NCBI GenBank assembly: GCA_945898045.1
Contig: CAMDGG010000003.1
Location: forward strand, 74,529 to 119,716
Source: a bacterium UBP8_UBA817
GTDB lineage: Bacteria > Margulisbacteria > Marinamargulisbacteria > SXXA01 > SICP01
DNA: 45,188 nt
Direction of reading: 5' to 3'
Shown: piece by piece, positions 1-9,613 of the stretch
Layout of the letters: every line of letters starts with the position of its first letter
Position numbering within the stretch: the stretch's first letter is position 1
Translations under genes and position numbers: made by a program
The notes under the pieces: model-generated
What the model was told of the DNA's origin: nothing
Seen by the model: the letters and a program-made list of their open reading frames with translations, nothing else
Database searches by the model: none

Positions 1-497
1 TCATGAAGCCGATATCCTGTTTGCATATCGCGCAACACGATTTCCGAATTTACACCGTCGGCTGCTTCTTTCGAAACTGCTTGGTGGTAATTAGGATCAA
101 AAGCTTCGCCGACCGCTTCAATCTTTTGAACGCCTAATTTTTCTAGCGCACTTTCAAATTGCTTCTGTATCAGCACAAACCCTTCTTTTAATTTTTCTGG
201 AGAAGGGGAGTGATTGGTCGCATGTGTGCACGCCAAAATTAAGCTATCTAAAACTGGCAACAACCCAATAATTAATTTTTCTGCTGCATATTTCTTCGCT
301 GAATCTGTTTCTTGTTCTTTGCGTTTTCGGAAATTTTCTAGTTCTGCATACGCTCGAAGACGTTGGTCTGTCTCTGTATTTAGCAAGTCTTTTACCTGAG
401 CCAACTCAGCTTCAAGTTCAATGAGTCGTGTTTCTTCTGATGTTACCTCTATCGTATCTGTACTCTCCGAAGAGAGTTCTGTATTGTCCATTGTCAT
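1..497 (-). CDS. grpE: Nucleotide exchange factor GrpE (partial; C-terminus runs off the window)
   Basis: Minus-strand translation MTMDNTELSS...ELENFRKRKEQE...FDPNYHQAVSKEAADGVNSEIVLRDMQTGYRLH is the GrpE signature; ATG overlaps the hrcA stop (ATGA). Confidence 0.93.
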   Translation of the reverse strand, partial: MTMDNTELSSESTDTIEVTSEETRLIELEAELAQVKDLLNTETDQRLRAYAELENFRKRKEQETDSAKKYAAEKLIIGLLPVLDSLILACTHATNHSPSPEKLKEGFVLIQKQFESALEKLGVQKIEAVGEAFDPNYHQAVSKEAADGVNSEIVLRDMQTGYRLH

Positions 498-1543
498 ACT
501 CCTACTCCGTTCTCTGAATATCTGGCCAAATTAGTTGTGACCAGGTGTGAAATCTGTTCAACCAAGGGCACAATCTTATCATAAGGCATACGCTTTGGCC
601 CTAACACGCCCAAAGCCCCACCCAAATGGCCTCCCATTTTAATCGGGGAGACGACCAAACTACAATCCCGTAAATTCTCAATATTCGTTTCAGCACCAAT
701 CACCACCTTAAAATCATTTTGTTGTTGGTAATAAGATAATAGTCCCAATAACACTTTGCTTTCTTCCAATGTCGACAATACTTTTTGTGTAAACTCAATG
801 TTTTTAAATTCAGGTAACTTCAGCATCTTAGACGTTCCGCCCATCAATAATTGTCGATCTTGATGGTTACTTTGATTCAGCCTATTTAATTCCAAATGCA
901 AAGACGTCAATATCGTTTTATATTCTGGAAGAGACATTAGTAGCGAGGCGAGCATGCCTTCAGATAAATCGGATAGAGACTTGCCTTCTAACTTATCGGT
1001 TAATAATTTTGAAATACGATTCAAATCGTCTTGATTAATATTTTCAGGTGGAACCTTTAATAAAAACTCTTTATTAAGCCCAGCAGAATGAAGCAAGACC
1101 ACCAAAATGCGATCTAAATCTACCATAATTAAATGCACCACTTTTAAAGATTCAATAAAAATATCGGGTGTCAAAACAATAATCGTATAATCAATTAAAG
1201 ACGATAAAATTTGAGAAATTTGCGAAAACGCATCAGATAAATTTTCGCTCAGCGAATCAATCGCTACATGCAACGCTTGCTGATCTCGCGTAGACAGCTG
1301 TGTTTTTTTCATCAACGTATCTACATAATAACGATATCCCAAATCAGTAGGAACACGGCCAGAAGAGGTATGCGGCTGTGCTAAAAAACCCACCTTTTCA
1401 AGCTCGCCCAACTCTTGTCTAATCGTCGCCGGACTGCACGAAAAATCACCACTCAAAACTTTGGATCCAACAGGCTCCGCGGTCCGAATATATTCGCCAA
1501 CAGTGGCTGCCAAAATTAATTTTTTACGATCTGTTATGTCCAT
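494..1543 (-). CDS. hrcA: Heat-inducible transcription repressor HrcA
   Basis: 349-aa ORF with N-terminal wHTH (AEPVGSKVL..SPATIRQELGELEKVGFLAQPHTSSGRVPTDLGYRYYVD); next to grpE and CIRCE. Confidence 0.96.
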   Translation of the reverse strand: MDITDRKKLILAATVGEYIRTAEPVGSKVLSGDFSCSPATIRQELGELEKVGFLAQPHTSSGRVPTDLGYRYYVDTLMKKTQLSTRDQQALHVAIDSLSENLSDAFSQISQILSSLIDYTIIVLTPDIFIESLKVVHLIMVDLDRILVVLLHSAGLNKEFLLKVPPENINQDDLNRISKLLTDKLEGKSLSDLSEGMLASLLMSLPEYKTILTSLHLELNRLNQSNHQDRQLLMGGTSKMLKLPEFKNIEFTQKVLSTLEESKVLLGLLSYYQQQNDFKVVIGAETNIENLRDCSLVVSPIKMGGHLGGALGVLGPKRMPYDKIVPLVEQISHLVTTNLARYSENGVGV

Positions 1544-1567
1544 ATTAAACCCTAAACAATGATTGAA

Positions 1568-1594
1568 TTAGCACTCAAGACTCGAGAGTGCTAG
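1568..1594 (-). promoter_or_regulatory. CIRCE operator (HrcA binding site)
   Basis: TTAGCACTC-N9-GAGTGCTAG, matching the CIRCE consensus TTAGCACTC-N9-GAGTGCTAA, directly upstream of hrcA. Confidence 0.95.
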
Positions 1595-1595
1595 A

Positions 1596-1624
1596 AGAAT
1601 ACAGGGCGAAAAAGCGTGTGTCAA
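1596..1624 (-). promoter_or_regulatory. Sigma70-type promoter of hrcA-grpE
   Basis: Minus strand TTGACA (1624-1619), 17-nt spacer, TATTCT (1601-1596), immediately upstream of CIRCE. Confidence 0.8.
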
Positions 1625-1633
1625 TTCCTACTT

Positions 1634-2785
1634 TTATTGGTTTGGTTGTAGTAAAGAGGGAAGTGTTTTTAGGGCTTCAGCCATGGGAATAGCCGTAATG
1701 GTGCCATGGTATTCTTTATGCGTTCCTCCATAAAAAATTAGACACAGTGCTTCTGGATAATCTTCTTTGAAAAGTCGGAGCCCAGATAGATCGTCCTTAT
1801 TGAGGGTTGCTTTTCTTTTAACCTCGATGGCGATGAGTCCATGAGGGCCATATAGAATGAAATCAACTTCATGCCCGGTCTGTGTCCGCCAATAATAGAG
1901 CGAGTAATCAAGTTCGAAGTAATCGTTAATGGCGCGAAGTTCTTGCAGGCAGAGGGTTTCAAGTGCCGGACCATCGACTTCTGCTTGGGTATCCAATGGA
2001 CCTAGTGGGCGAATGGTTCTAAAAACACCCGTATCAAAAAAATAGAATTTAGGATGATTGGCCATGCGACGTTTTGCGCGTTTTGTGAAAATAGGGAGAA
2101 GACTACTGATAAGCAAATCTTCTAATATAGAAAAGTAGGTCTGAATTTGAACGCGATTTGTACCGGTTTCTCTAGCGATTTCAGAGACATTGATAGCCGA
2201 ACCTTGTGAGAAACTTGCGATTTCAAGGAATCTACTAAATTGCGCAAGATTTCGAGTGAGTGCTTCTTGTTGAACTTCTTCTTTTAAATAAGTCTGGATA
2301 TAGGACTTTAGAAATTTCTTAGGATCTTCTTCTTGTAAGAGCGCTGGTAAGTGTCCCCATTTTAAAGAAAAAGACAAATCAAATTGATCTGCCAATTCTA
2401 CAGCTGTTAGCGGGTATAAGTTATAGGTGAGTGCTCTGCCGGCTAATAGGTTAACTCCCTTTTTGCGTAGGTTTCTAGCACTAGATCCGGTTAGGATAAA
2501 CCTATGCTTTTCTGCCTCGATGAGTCGATGTACTTCATTTAATAGCGCGGGTATTTTCTGAATTTCGTCAATCACAATCCAGTCAGAATAGTTTGGGGGA
2601 ATTAGGGTTTTAAGTTTGCCGGGTTGTGCCATGAGAGGTAAGAAAAACTCTGGATCTAGTAAGTCAATATAAAGACAGTGTGGCAATGTTGTCTTCAAGA
2701 GCGTTGTTTTGCCACACCCTCGCGGACCAAAAAGAAAAAAACTTTTCTTGGATAGAAACGCTTTCTTAAATAATCTGTCACTCAT
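1634..2785 (-). CDS. AAA-family ATPase with DUF4143-type C-terminus
   Basis: 383 aa; Walker A GPRGCGKTTLLK, Walker B WIVIDEIQKIP, sensor FILTGSSARNLRKKGVNLLAGRA, C-terminal HEVDFILYGPHGLIAIEVKRK nuclease-like fold typical of DUF4143 proteins. Confidence 0.88.
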   Translation of the reverse strand: MSDRLFKKAFLSKKSFFLFGPRGCGKTTLLKTTLPHCLYIDLLDPEFFLPLMAQPGKLKTLIPPNYSDWIVIDEIQKIPALLNEVHRLIEAEKHRFILTGSSARNLRKKGVNLLAGRALTYNLYPLTAVELADQFDLSFSLKWGHLPALLQEEDPKKFLKSYIQTYLKEEVQQEALTRNLAQFSRFLEIASFSQGSAINVSEIARETGTNRVQIQTYFSILEDLLISSLLPIFTKRAKRRMANHPKFYFFDTGVFRTIRPLGPLDTQAEVDGPALETLCLQELRAINDYFELDYSLYYWRTQTGHEVDFILYGPHGLIAIEVKRKATLNKDDLSGLRLFKEDYPEALCLIFYGGTHKEYHGTITAIPMAEALKTLPSLLQPNQ

Positions 2786-2787
2786 AA

Positions 2788-2814
2788 TTTACATTTTACA
2801 GTGTAAATTGTAAA
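2788..2814. repeat. 27-bp near-perfect palindrome (candidate operator)
   Basis: TTTACA-T-TTTACA-G-TGTAAA-T-TGTAAA; 12 of 13 arm positions pair; sits 3 bp upstream of the DUF4143 ATPase start codon. Confidence 0.75.
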
Positions 2815-2873
2815 AGATATATAGCAAAAAGTACTCTATAATAAAGCCGCCTGAGTTGCTACAATGCCCCATC

Positions 2874-3782
2874 ATGAAAAATATGAAAACAGCTGTTATC
2901 GGCCTAGGTAATATGGGTCGCCACCATGTGCGTCATTATGCATCACTCTCTCATCTAGTCGCCGTGTGTGATCAAGATCGAGTACGTGTACAAGAATGCG
3001 TAGATGTCTTCGGGTGCAAAGGCTACACGTCAGTCGAAGACCTTCTAGAAAACGAAGCGATAGACGCCCTCAGTATCGCAGCACCGACGTTTCTACATTA
3101 TGATATCGCAAAAAAAGTCATCTCAAAAAACATCTCCATACTCATCGAAAAACCAATCGCCGATAGCATCGAAAAAGCCAAAGAGCTAGACCAGTTAGCC
3201 ACGCAACACAAAGTCACACTAATGGTCGGACACATCGAACGGTTTAATCCCATTATCACGGCCTTAAAAAAAGAAATCGACGCTGGCATGCTAGGACAAA
3301 TCGCAAGTATCATCACCCGACGCGTAAGCCCCATGCCAACACAAATCAAAGATGCAAATGTTATGATTGACCTTGCCGTACATGATATCGACGTCTGCTC
3401 TTACCTGCTCGATAAAAATCCACAACATATAACAGGAAGAGGGGGGCGACTCATTCTTGAAGATCGAGAAGATCACGCCGAATTATTGCTCGACTACGGC
3501 ACCTGTAATGCCATAGTCCAAGTTAATTGGATTACACCTACTAAAATCAGAACCCTATCCCTCACCGGATCAAAAGCCCACGCCGAAGTCAACTACCTCA
3601 CCCAAGAAATGACGATTTATCGACCCAACGAAGAAGCGCAAATAACCAAACTAGAGAGCCAAGAGTCGCTTCCGATAGAGCTAGCCCATTTTCTAAATGC
3701 AGTCAGCACAAAAACCCCCCCGTTGGTAGGGGCGAAAGAAGGGCTAGCCGCCTTAGTCGCAGCACAGACTCCTCTGACATAA
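2874..3782 (+). CDS. Gfo/Idh/MocA-family NAD(P)-dependent oxidoreductase
   Basis: Rossmann motif AVIGLGNMGRHHVRHY, IEKPIA motif, RRVSPMPTQIKDANVMIDLAVHDID; ATG at 2874 preferred over the TTG at 2856. Confidence 0.88.
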   Translation: MKNMKTAVIGLGNMGRHHVRHYASLSHLVAVCDQDRVRVQECVDVFGCKGYTSVEDLLENEAIDALSIAAPTFLHYDIAKKVISKNISILIEKPIADSIEKAKELDQLATQHKVTLMVGHIERFNPIITALKKEIDAGMLGQIASIITRRVSPMPTQIKDANVMIDLAVHDIDVCSYLLDKNPQHITGRGGRLILEDREDHAELLLDYGTCNAIVQVNWITPTKIRTLSLTGSKAHAEVNYLTQEMTIYRPNEEAQITKLESQESLPIELAHFLNAVSTKTPPLVGAKEGLAALVAAQTPLT

Positions 3783-3876
3783 TATAGTTGAAAATCAAAT
3801 TGCCATTCCATAAATCCAAGTGATACACTACGCCTGTTTTATAATTTAACTTAACTACTTATTGAGAGGATTTATT

Positions 3877-5040
3877 GTGGCATATTTGTTTAGTTCCGAA
3901 TCTGTTTCCGAAGGCCATCCTGATAAACTGTGTGACCAAATTTCTGATGCAATTTTAGACGCAGCGTTAGCGCAAGATCCAGACAGTCGTGTAGCGGCTG
4001 AGTGTTTTGCTTCAACCGGACTGATCGTTGTCGGTGGAGAAATCACTACCAAAGCACATTTAGATATTAGAAAAATTGTTAGACAAACTATTCAGGAAAT
4101 AGGCTACACCGATCCTGCATTTGGTATCGATGCAGAAAGTTGTGGCATTATCACAACGATCAATCAACAATCTCCAGATATTGCCCAAGGCGTTAATGAA
4201 AAAGACGGCGAATTAGGCGCAGGCGATCAAGGCATGATGTTTGGTTTTGCTTGTAACCAAACCCCAGAGCTAATGCCACTCCCTATTTCATTGGCACACC
4301 GGTTAGTAAGAAAACTAGCGGAACTAAGAAAATCAAAAAAAATTGCCTATCTTAGACCTGATGCAAAAGCACAAATCACAGTTGAATTTGACGAGGCACA
4401 TCAGCCAAAGCGGATTCATACAGTGGTCATTTCAACCCAACATAATCCAGACGTAAGCTGGGATCAGATCAAAAAAGACATGGTTGAACAGGTAATTAAC
4501 ATAGTAATACCCGCAAAATTGCTAGACAGTAACACGCGTATTTTTATCAATCCGACAGGGAAATTTGTAATCGGTGGACCCTATGGAGATACAGGTCTTA
4601 CAGGTCGCAAAATTATCGTCGACACCTATGGCGGCTGGAGTGCACATGGTGGGGGCGCATTTTCTGGAAAAGATGCAACAAAAGTGGATCGCTCAGGAGC
4701 TTACATCGCAAGATACATTGCAAAAAATCTCGTAGCAGCAGGCATCGCCGATCAAGTTGAAATACAACTTGCCTATGCAATTGGCGTTGCGCAACCGGTT
4801 TCAATTCATGTCAATACACGTGGCACATCATCGCTAAGCAATCAAAAAATAGAGGAGTTGATCGCGGAGCATTTCGAATTAACACCTAGTGGTATTATAA
4901 AAACATTAGATTTAAATAGGCCGATTTATCGCAATACAGCAGCCTACGGTCATTTTGGAAGAGATGATCTGGATGTTCCTTGGGAAAAAACCGATAAAGT
5001 CGAAGCTTTGAAAAAAGCATTGCAAACGGTTGCTGCATAA
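3877..5040 (+). CDS. metK: S-adenosylmethionine synthetase
   Basis: [60 protein letters not shown] start at 3877 behind GAGAGGA. Confidence 0.97.
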   Translation: MAYLFSSESVSEGHPDKLCDQISDAILDAALAQDPDSRVAAECFASTGLIVVGGEITTKAHLDIRKIVRQTIQEIGYTDPAFGIDAESCGIITTINQQSPDIAQGVNEKDGELGAGDQGMMFGFACNQTPELMPLPISLAHRLVRKLAELRKSKKIAYLRPDAKAQITVEFDEAHQPKRIHTVVISTQHNPDVSWDQIKKDMVEQVINIVIPAKLLDSNTRIFINPTGKFVIGGPYGDTGLTGRKIIVDTYGGWSAHGGGAFSGKDATKVDRSGAYIARYIAKNLVAAGIADQVEIQLAYAIGVAQPVSIHVNTRGTSSLSNQKIEELIAEHFELTPSGIIKTLDLNRPIYRNTAAYGHFGRDDLDVPWEKTDKVEALKKALQTVAA

Positions 5041-5052
5041 GCACCCAAAAAG

Positions 5053-5538
5053 GTGTTTTTTCAACAGGAATTAGATTCTGCAACCTTAGATTTCGATAAA
5101 AATCTTCACCACGAATTGGGATTATTATTACGCAAACAGAAGCGGACAATAGCAATTATTGAAAGTGTTACAGGGGGAGAAATCGGGTATCGGCTCACGG
5201 AATTGTCAAAATCAGAGCCGATATTGGTTGGAGGGTTTATATGCAAAACGCCATTAATGCTCATTCAATTGTTAGGGGTTTCTCCCGCAGCAATTAGAGA
5301 ATACGGTGAAAGTAGCGAAGAAGTCGTAAAAGAAATGATTGCAGGGCTACAAAAGCGAATTAAAAGTGACATCTATCTCGCAGTAACAGGGACAATTGCT
5401 ATAGGATACAAGTGTAACAATGAAGAAAAATACAAAGAAATAAAACTCACAGGACTACCTCAAATTGTACGTCAACAAGCAACAAGAACAACGCTTATGT
5501 ATTTGAAACAATGGTTAACATCAGGAGGAATAACATGA
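5053..5538 (+). CDS. Stand-alone, divergent CinA C-terminal-domain protein
   Basis: [70 protein letters not shown] aligns with the CinA C-terminal (PncC-like) pattern; directly upstream of recA; start codon uncertain. Confidence 0.75.
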   Translation: MFFQQELDSATLDFDKNLHHELGLLLRKQKRTIAIIESVTGGEIGYRLTELSKSEPILVGGFICKTPLMLIQLLGVSPAAIREYGESSEEVVKEMIAGLQKRIKSDIYLAVTGTIAIGYKCNNEEKYKEIKLTGLPQIVRQQATRTTLMYLKQWLTSGGIT

Positions 5539-6566
5539 ACGAAAACAAAACAAAAGCCTTAGAAATCGCAATGGCACAAATCGAAAAAGCACACGGAAAA
5601 GGCGCCATCATGAAAATGGGCGATACAGCTGTTGAAGACATCGCTGTAATTCCAACCGGTGCACTTTCTTTAGACTTAGCTTTAGGCGTAGGGGGCTATC
5701 CAAAGGGAAGAATCATCGAAATCTTTGGGCCAGAATCAGCAGGTAAATCAACCCTGGCACTGCATGCAGTAGCAGAAGCCCAAAAGCTAGGCGGAGTTTG
5801 TGCCTATATCGACACAGAGCACGCTCTCAACGCAGGTTATGCGCAAAATCTGGGAGTTAACCTCGATAGTTTGTTGCTCTCACAACCAGACTATGGCGAG
5901 CAAGCCTTAGAAATCGCTGAGACATTGGTACGTTCAGGGGCGATTGACATGATCATCATCGACTCTGTTGCAGCCTTGGTTCCAAAAGCAGAGATCGAAG
6001 GAGACATGGGCGATCCTCAAATGGGTGGACAAGCACGTTTGATGTCACAAGCGCTGAGAAAACTAGCCGGTATTGTGAATAAATCCAACACGATTGTTAT
6101 TTTTGTGAACCAAATTCGTGACAAAATTGGTGTGATGTTTGGAAGTCCAGAAACAACACCGGGTGGACGCGCATTGAAATTTTATGCGTCTATTCGTTTG
6201 GATATCAGACGGATCGATTCGGTTAAATCAGGTGTAGATATTGTGGGTAACAAAGTGAAAATAAAAGTAGTTAAAAATAAAGTAGCCCCTCCTTTTAAAT
6301 TTACAGAAGTAGAAATTTTATTCGGATTAGGTATTTCAAGTGAAGGAGACTTGTTAGATCTTGCAACCAATTTTGGCTTTATTGAAAAAAGTGGGACTTG
6401 GTTTTCGGTAGGCGCTGATCGCATGGGACAAGGTAGAGAAGCTGCTAAAACTTATTTAAAAGAACATCCAGAAATTATTTTAGATTTACAGAAAAAAATT
6501 AAAGAAAAATTAGGCATTGGACAGGGCAAGAATACCCAGAAAAAAGCCGCACAAGAGGAGGCGTAA
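5535..6566 (+). CDS. recA: Recombinase RecA
   Basis: [67 protein letters not shown] at 5535 behind AGGAGG, overlapping the previous stop. Confidence 0.98.
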   Translation: MNENKTKALEIAMAQIEKAHGKGAIMKMGDTAVEDIAVIPTGALSLDLALGVGGYPKGRIIEIFGPESAGKSTLALHAVAEAQKLGGVCAYIDTEHALNAGYAQNLGVNLDSLLLSQPDYGEQALEIAETLVRSGAIDMIIIDSVAALVPKAEIEGDMGDPQMGGQARLMSQALRKLAGIVNKSNTIVIFVNQIRDKIGVMFGSPETTPGGRALKFYASIRLDIRRIDSVKSGVDIVGNKVKIKVVKNKVAPPFKFTEVEILFGLGISSEGDLLDLATNFGFIEKSGTWFSVGADRMGQGREAAKTYLKEHPEIILDLQKKIKEKLGIGQGKNTQKKAAQEEA

Positions 6567-6570
6567 GCAC

Positions 6571-8109
6571 ATGAGAACCATCGTGATTGTCGCAATAGTC
6601 GCGATTATCTGTGTTGCAGCGCTCGCTATGTATTACATCAAGCGTCGTATTGCAGCAGATAGTCGTATACAAGAAGCCGAGAAAAAGGCAGATGAAATTT
6701 TACAAAGAACGCAACGTGAAGCCGATCGTCAGAGAAACAAAGTGCATATCGAAGCACAAAAACTGGCTGCTAAAACACGTGCAACCGTTGAAGAAGAAAT
6801 TAAAACGCGTCGCCAATCAGTAACCGATATTGAAAATCGTGTCATGCAAAAAGAAAAATATCTAGACGAAAGAGAAGCTCTCTATAAAGATAGAGAAGAT
6901 AATCTTGAGAAAGAATTCGAGAAGGTAAAAGGTCTCAAGAAAAAACAAGAAGCCGTCATCGAAGACCTGTTAAGCACGCTTGAAAAAGCGGCTGGATTTT
7001 CTAAAGACGAAGCTAAAAAAATCTTGCTCACCAACGTAGAGCGTGAAGTACGTCAGCAAGCAGGAAAAATGATCAAAGACGTCCAAGAACAAGCCCGAAA
7101 AGTAGCCAATCGTAAAGCCAAAGAAATTGTTGTAGATGCAATCCAAAGAACAGCTGTAGACCACGTCATTCCAGCTACCACTTCTGTTGTCCAACTTACA
7201 GACGACGAAATGAAAGGCCGCATTATCGGACGTGAAGGTCGTAATATCAGAGCCTTCGAATCCATCACGGGTGTAGACGTTGTTATCGATGACACCCCCG
7301 GCGCAGTAGTACTTTCATCGTTCGATCCGATTCGTCGTGAAATTGCAAAACTGGCCATGGAAAAACTCATTGGGGATGGCAGAATTCATCCTACACGTAT
7401 TGAAGAAATGGTAGAAAAATCTCGCACAGAACTTGACGACATTATCCGAGAAAGAGGCGAAAGAGCTGCTGACGAACTAGGACTTCAATTCCATCCAGAA
7501 ATTATTAAGCTTCTCGGAAAACTGCACTATCGTACAAGTTACGGACAAAACATTTTGGCCCACTCCCTAGAAGCCGCACACGTCGCAGGTATTATGGCCA
7601 ACGAGCTAAGAGTCAACGTTCAACTTGCAAAACGTGGTGCTGTACTCCATGACATCGGAAAAGCGCTCGACTTCGAACAAGTGGGTACACACACCGATAT
7701 CGGAAAAGAAATTTGCGAAAAATATGGTGAAAGTGAAGAGCTGATCAACTGCATCATGGCGCACCATGAAGACGAAGAGCCCGATACTATTGAAGCGATT
7801 ATCGTTATGATGGCCGACGCGATTTCTTCTGTTCGACCAGGTGCACGTAGAGAATCTACAGAAATGTACATCAAACGTCTTGAGAAATTAGAAGCTATTG
7901 CGTCTTCCTACGACGGCGTCGAAAAAGTATATGCAATTCAAGCCGGTCGTGAAATCCGAGTGATGGTAAGACCAGAAGAAATTGATGATCCTGGCATGCA
8001 CAAGCTGGCGCTAGATATGGCCGCACAAATCGAATCAGAAGTCGATTATCCAGGTGAAGTAAAAGTTTCTATTATCAGAGAAACCCGTGCCACGGGAGTA
8101 GCCCATTAA
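6571..8109 (+). CDS. rny: Ribonuclease Y
   Basis: N-terminal TM segment, coiled coil, KH (GRIIGREGRNIRAFESITGVDVVIDDTPGAVVLSSFDPIRREIA) and HD (AVLHDIGKALD) domains. Confidence 0.97.
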   Translation: MRTIVIVAIVAIICVAALAMYYIKRRIAADSRIQEAEKKADEILQRTQREADRQRNKVHIEAQKLAAKTRATVEEEIKTRRQSVTDIENRVMQKEKYLDEREALYKDREDNLEKEFEKVKGLKKKQEAVIEDLLSTLEKAAGFSKDEAKKILLTNVEREVRQQAGKMIKDVQEQARKVANRKAKEIVVDAIQRTAVDHVIPATTSVVQLTDDEMKGRIIGREGRNIRAFESITGVDVVIDDTPGAVVLSSFDPIRREIAKLAMEKLIGDGRIHPTRIEEMVEKSRTELDDIIRERGERAADELGLQFHPEIIKLLGKLHYRTSYGQNILAHSLEAAHVAGIMANELRVNVQLAKRGAVLHDIGKALDFEQVGTHTDIGKEICEKYGESEELINCIMAHHEDEEPDTIEAIIVMMADAISSVRPGARRESTEMYIKRLEKLEAIASSYDGVEKVYAIQAGREIRVMVRPEEIDDPGMHKLALDMAAQIESEVDYPGEVKVSIIRETRATGVAH

Positions 8110-8893
8110 AGTTCTTTGTATTGGAGACATCGTCGGCCGAGCTGGTAGATGTCTCCTGGGAAAGCACTTAGACGTTTTGAAAGAAACACACGCACCAAAT
8201 TTTATTCTGGCCAATGCTGAAAATGCAGCCTCTGGATTTGGTCTGACATTCAAAACCTATGATGAGCTTGTTAGTTACGGTATTCATGCCTTTACATCAG
8301 GCAATCACATCTTTGATAAAAAAGAAATTATCAAAACTTTCGATGCCTATACACGCTTGGTTCGGCCACTCAATTTCCCAAATGGCACGCCAGGTGTAGG
8401 CTATCGAATCTTTGAAGTGGATGGGCATAAAATCGCTGTCATTAATTTGATTGGACGCGTTTTCATGAACCATTCCGATTGCCCCTTCCAAGCTATAGAC
8501 GCACTTATCGAAACAATACGTGCAGAAACCCCGATTATTTTGGTCGATTTTCATGCGGAAGCCACCTCTGAAAAACAAGCTATGGGCTATTTTTTAGATG
8601 GCAAAGTTTCCGCCGTTTTTGGAACGCATACCCATGTTCAAACCGCAGACGAACGCATTCTGCCCAAAGGCACCGCATACATCACAGATCTAGGGATGAC
8701 GGGCAGTCTCAATAGTATTTTAGGTATGGAAAAAGAACCGGTTATCAAAAAATTCTTCACCCAAATGCCAACCCGTTTTGAAGCCACAAAAGACTATCCC
8801 TGGATGCTGAATGGCATTACACTGTCACTGAATCCAAATACAGGCTCCGCCAATGACATCACACGCGTGCGACACATAAAGGAACACGAATGA
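8105..8893 (+). CDS. ymdB: YmdB/TIGR00282-family metallophosphoesterase, apparent ATT start
   Basis: Frame extends upstream of the listed ORF as (I/M)KVLCIGDIVGRAGRCLLGKHLDVLKETHAPNFIL..; in-frame TAG at 8099 limits the start; ATT at 8105 with GGGAG 6 nt upstream. Confidence 0.88.
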   Translation: MKVLCIGDIVGRAGRCLLGKHLDVLKETHAPNFILANAENAASGFGLTFKTYDELVSYGIHAFTSGNHIFDKKEIIKTFDAYTRLVRPLNFPNGTPGVGYRIFEVDGHKIAVINLIGRVFMNHSDCPFQAIDALIETIRAETPIILVDFHAEATSEKQAMGYFLDGKVSAVFGTHTHVQTADERILPKGTAYITDLGMTGSLNSILGMEKEPVIKKFFTQMPTRFEATKDYPWMLNGITLSLNPNTGSANDITRVRHIKEHE

Positions 8894-9612
8894 TTACCAC
8901 CAAAAAACTCGTTAAAGCGTATCACAATCGTCGCGTAGTAGACGAAGTTTCGCTCACCATGGAACAAGGCGAAGTTGTCGGCCTATTAGGACCCAATGGT
9001 GCAGGAAAAACCACTTGTTTTTACATGATTATCGGTCTAATTAGACCGGATTCTGGCCAAGTGTTTCTCAATGATGTCGATATTACCAATATCCCCATGT
9101 ATAAACGGGCACGAATGGGCTTAGGGTACTTACCCCAAGAATCCTCCATTTTTAAAAAACTAACCGTAGAAGAAAATCTAACCATTTTATGGGAAGCACT
9201 AAAAATTATTCCCGCCAATAAATACGAAGAAAAAACGGAAGAGTTATTAGGCGAAATGGGGCTTTTGCACCTCAGAAAAGCACGAGGCATTGAACTTTCA
9301 GGCGGAGAACGTCGGCGTGTCGAAATTGTGCGCGCGCTTGCGACCAATCCCGCATTTATTTTATTAGATGAACCCTTTGCCGGTATTGACCCCATTGCTA
9401 TTCACGAAATACAAGACATTATCAAACGATTAAAAAAGAAAAATTTAGGCATTATTATTACCGATCACAATGTACGCGAAACCCTTTCTATAACAGACCG
9501 CGCTTATTTAATGCACCAAGGAAAATTACTGTTGTCAGGAAATTCTCAGGAAATTATTGATGATCCACGTGCTAAGCAATTGTACCTCGGTGAAAACTTT
9601 AAGTTGAAATAA
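8890..9612 (+). CDS. lptB: LPS export ABC transporter ATP-binding protein
   Basis: [82 protein letters not shown] are LptB-characteristic. Confidence 0.95.
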   Translation: MITTKKLVKAYHNRRVVDEVSLTMEQGEVVGLLGPNGAGKTTCFYMIIGLIRPDSGQVFLNDVDITNIPMYKRARMGLGYLPQESSIFKKLTVEENLTILWEALKIIPANKYEEKTEELLGEMGLLHLRKARGIELSGGERRRVEIVRALATNPAFILLDEPFAGIDPIAIHEIQDIIKRLKKKNLGIIITDHNVRETLSITDRAYLMHQGKLLLSGNSQEIIDDPRAKQLYLGENFKLK

Positions 9613-9613
9613 C

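Noticed and set aside
214-399. Plus-strand 61-aa ORF
   Set aside because: Antisense to grpE; no recognisable protein features.
3783-3876. SAM riboswitch upstream of metK
   Set aside because: Gap is ~94 nt and no S-box-like conserved core or terminator/antiterminator was recognised.
5042-5062. CACC-CAAAAA-GGTG-TTTTTT as metK terminator
   Set aside because: Only a 4-bp stem and overlaps the next gene's putative GTG; too weak to list as a terminator, though mentioned as context.
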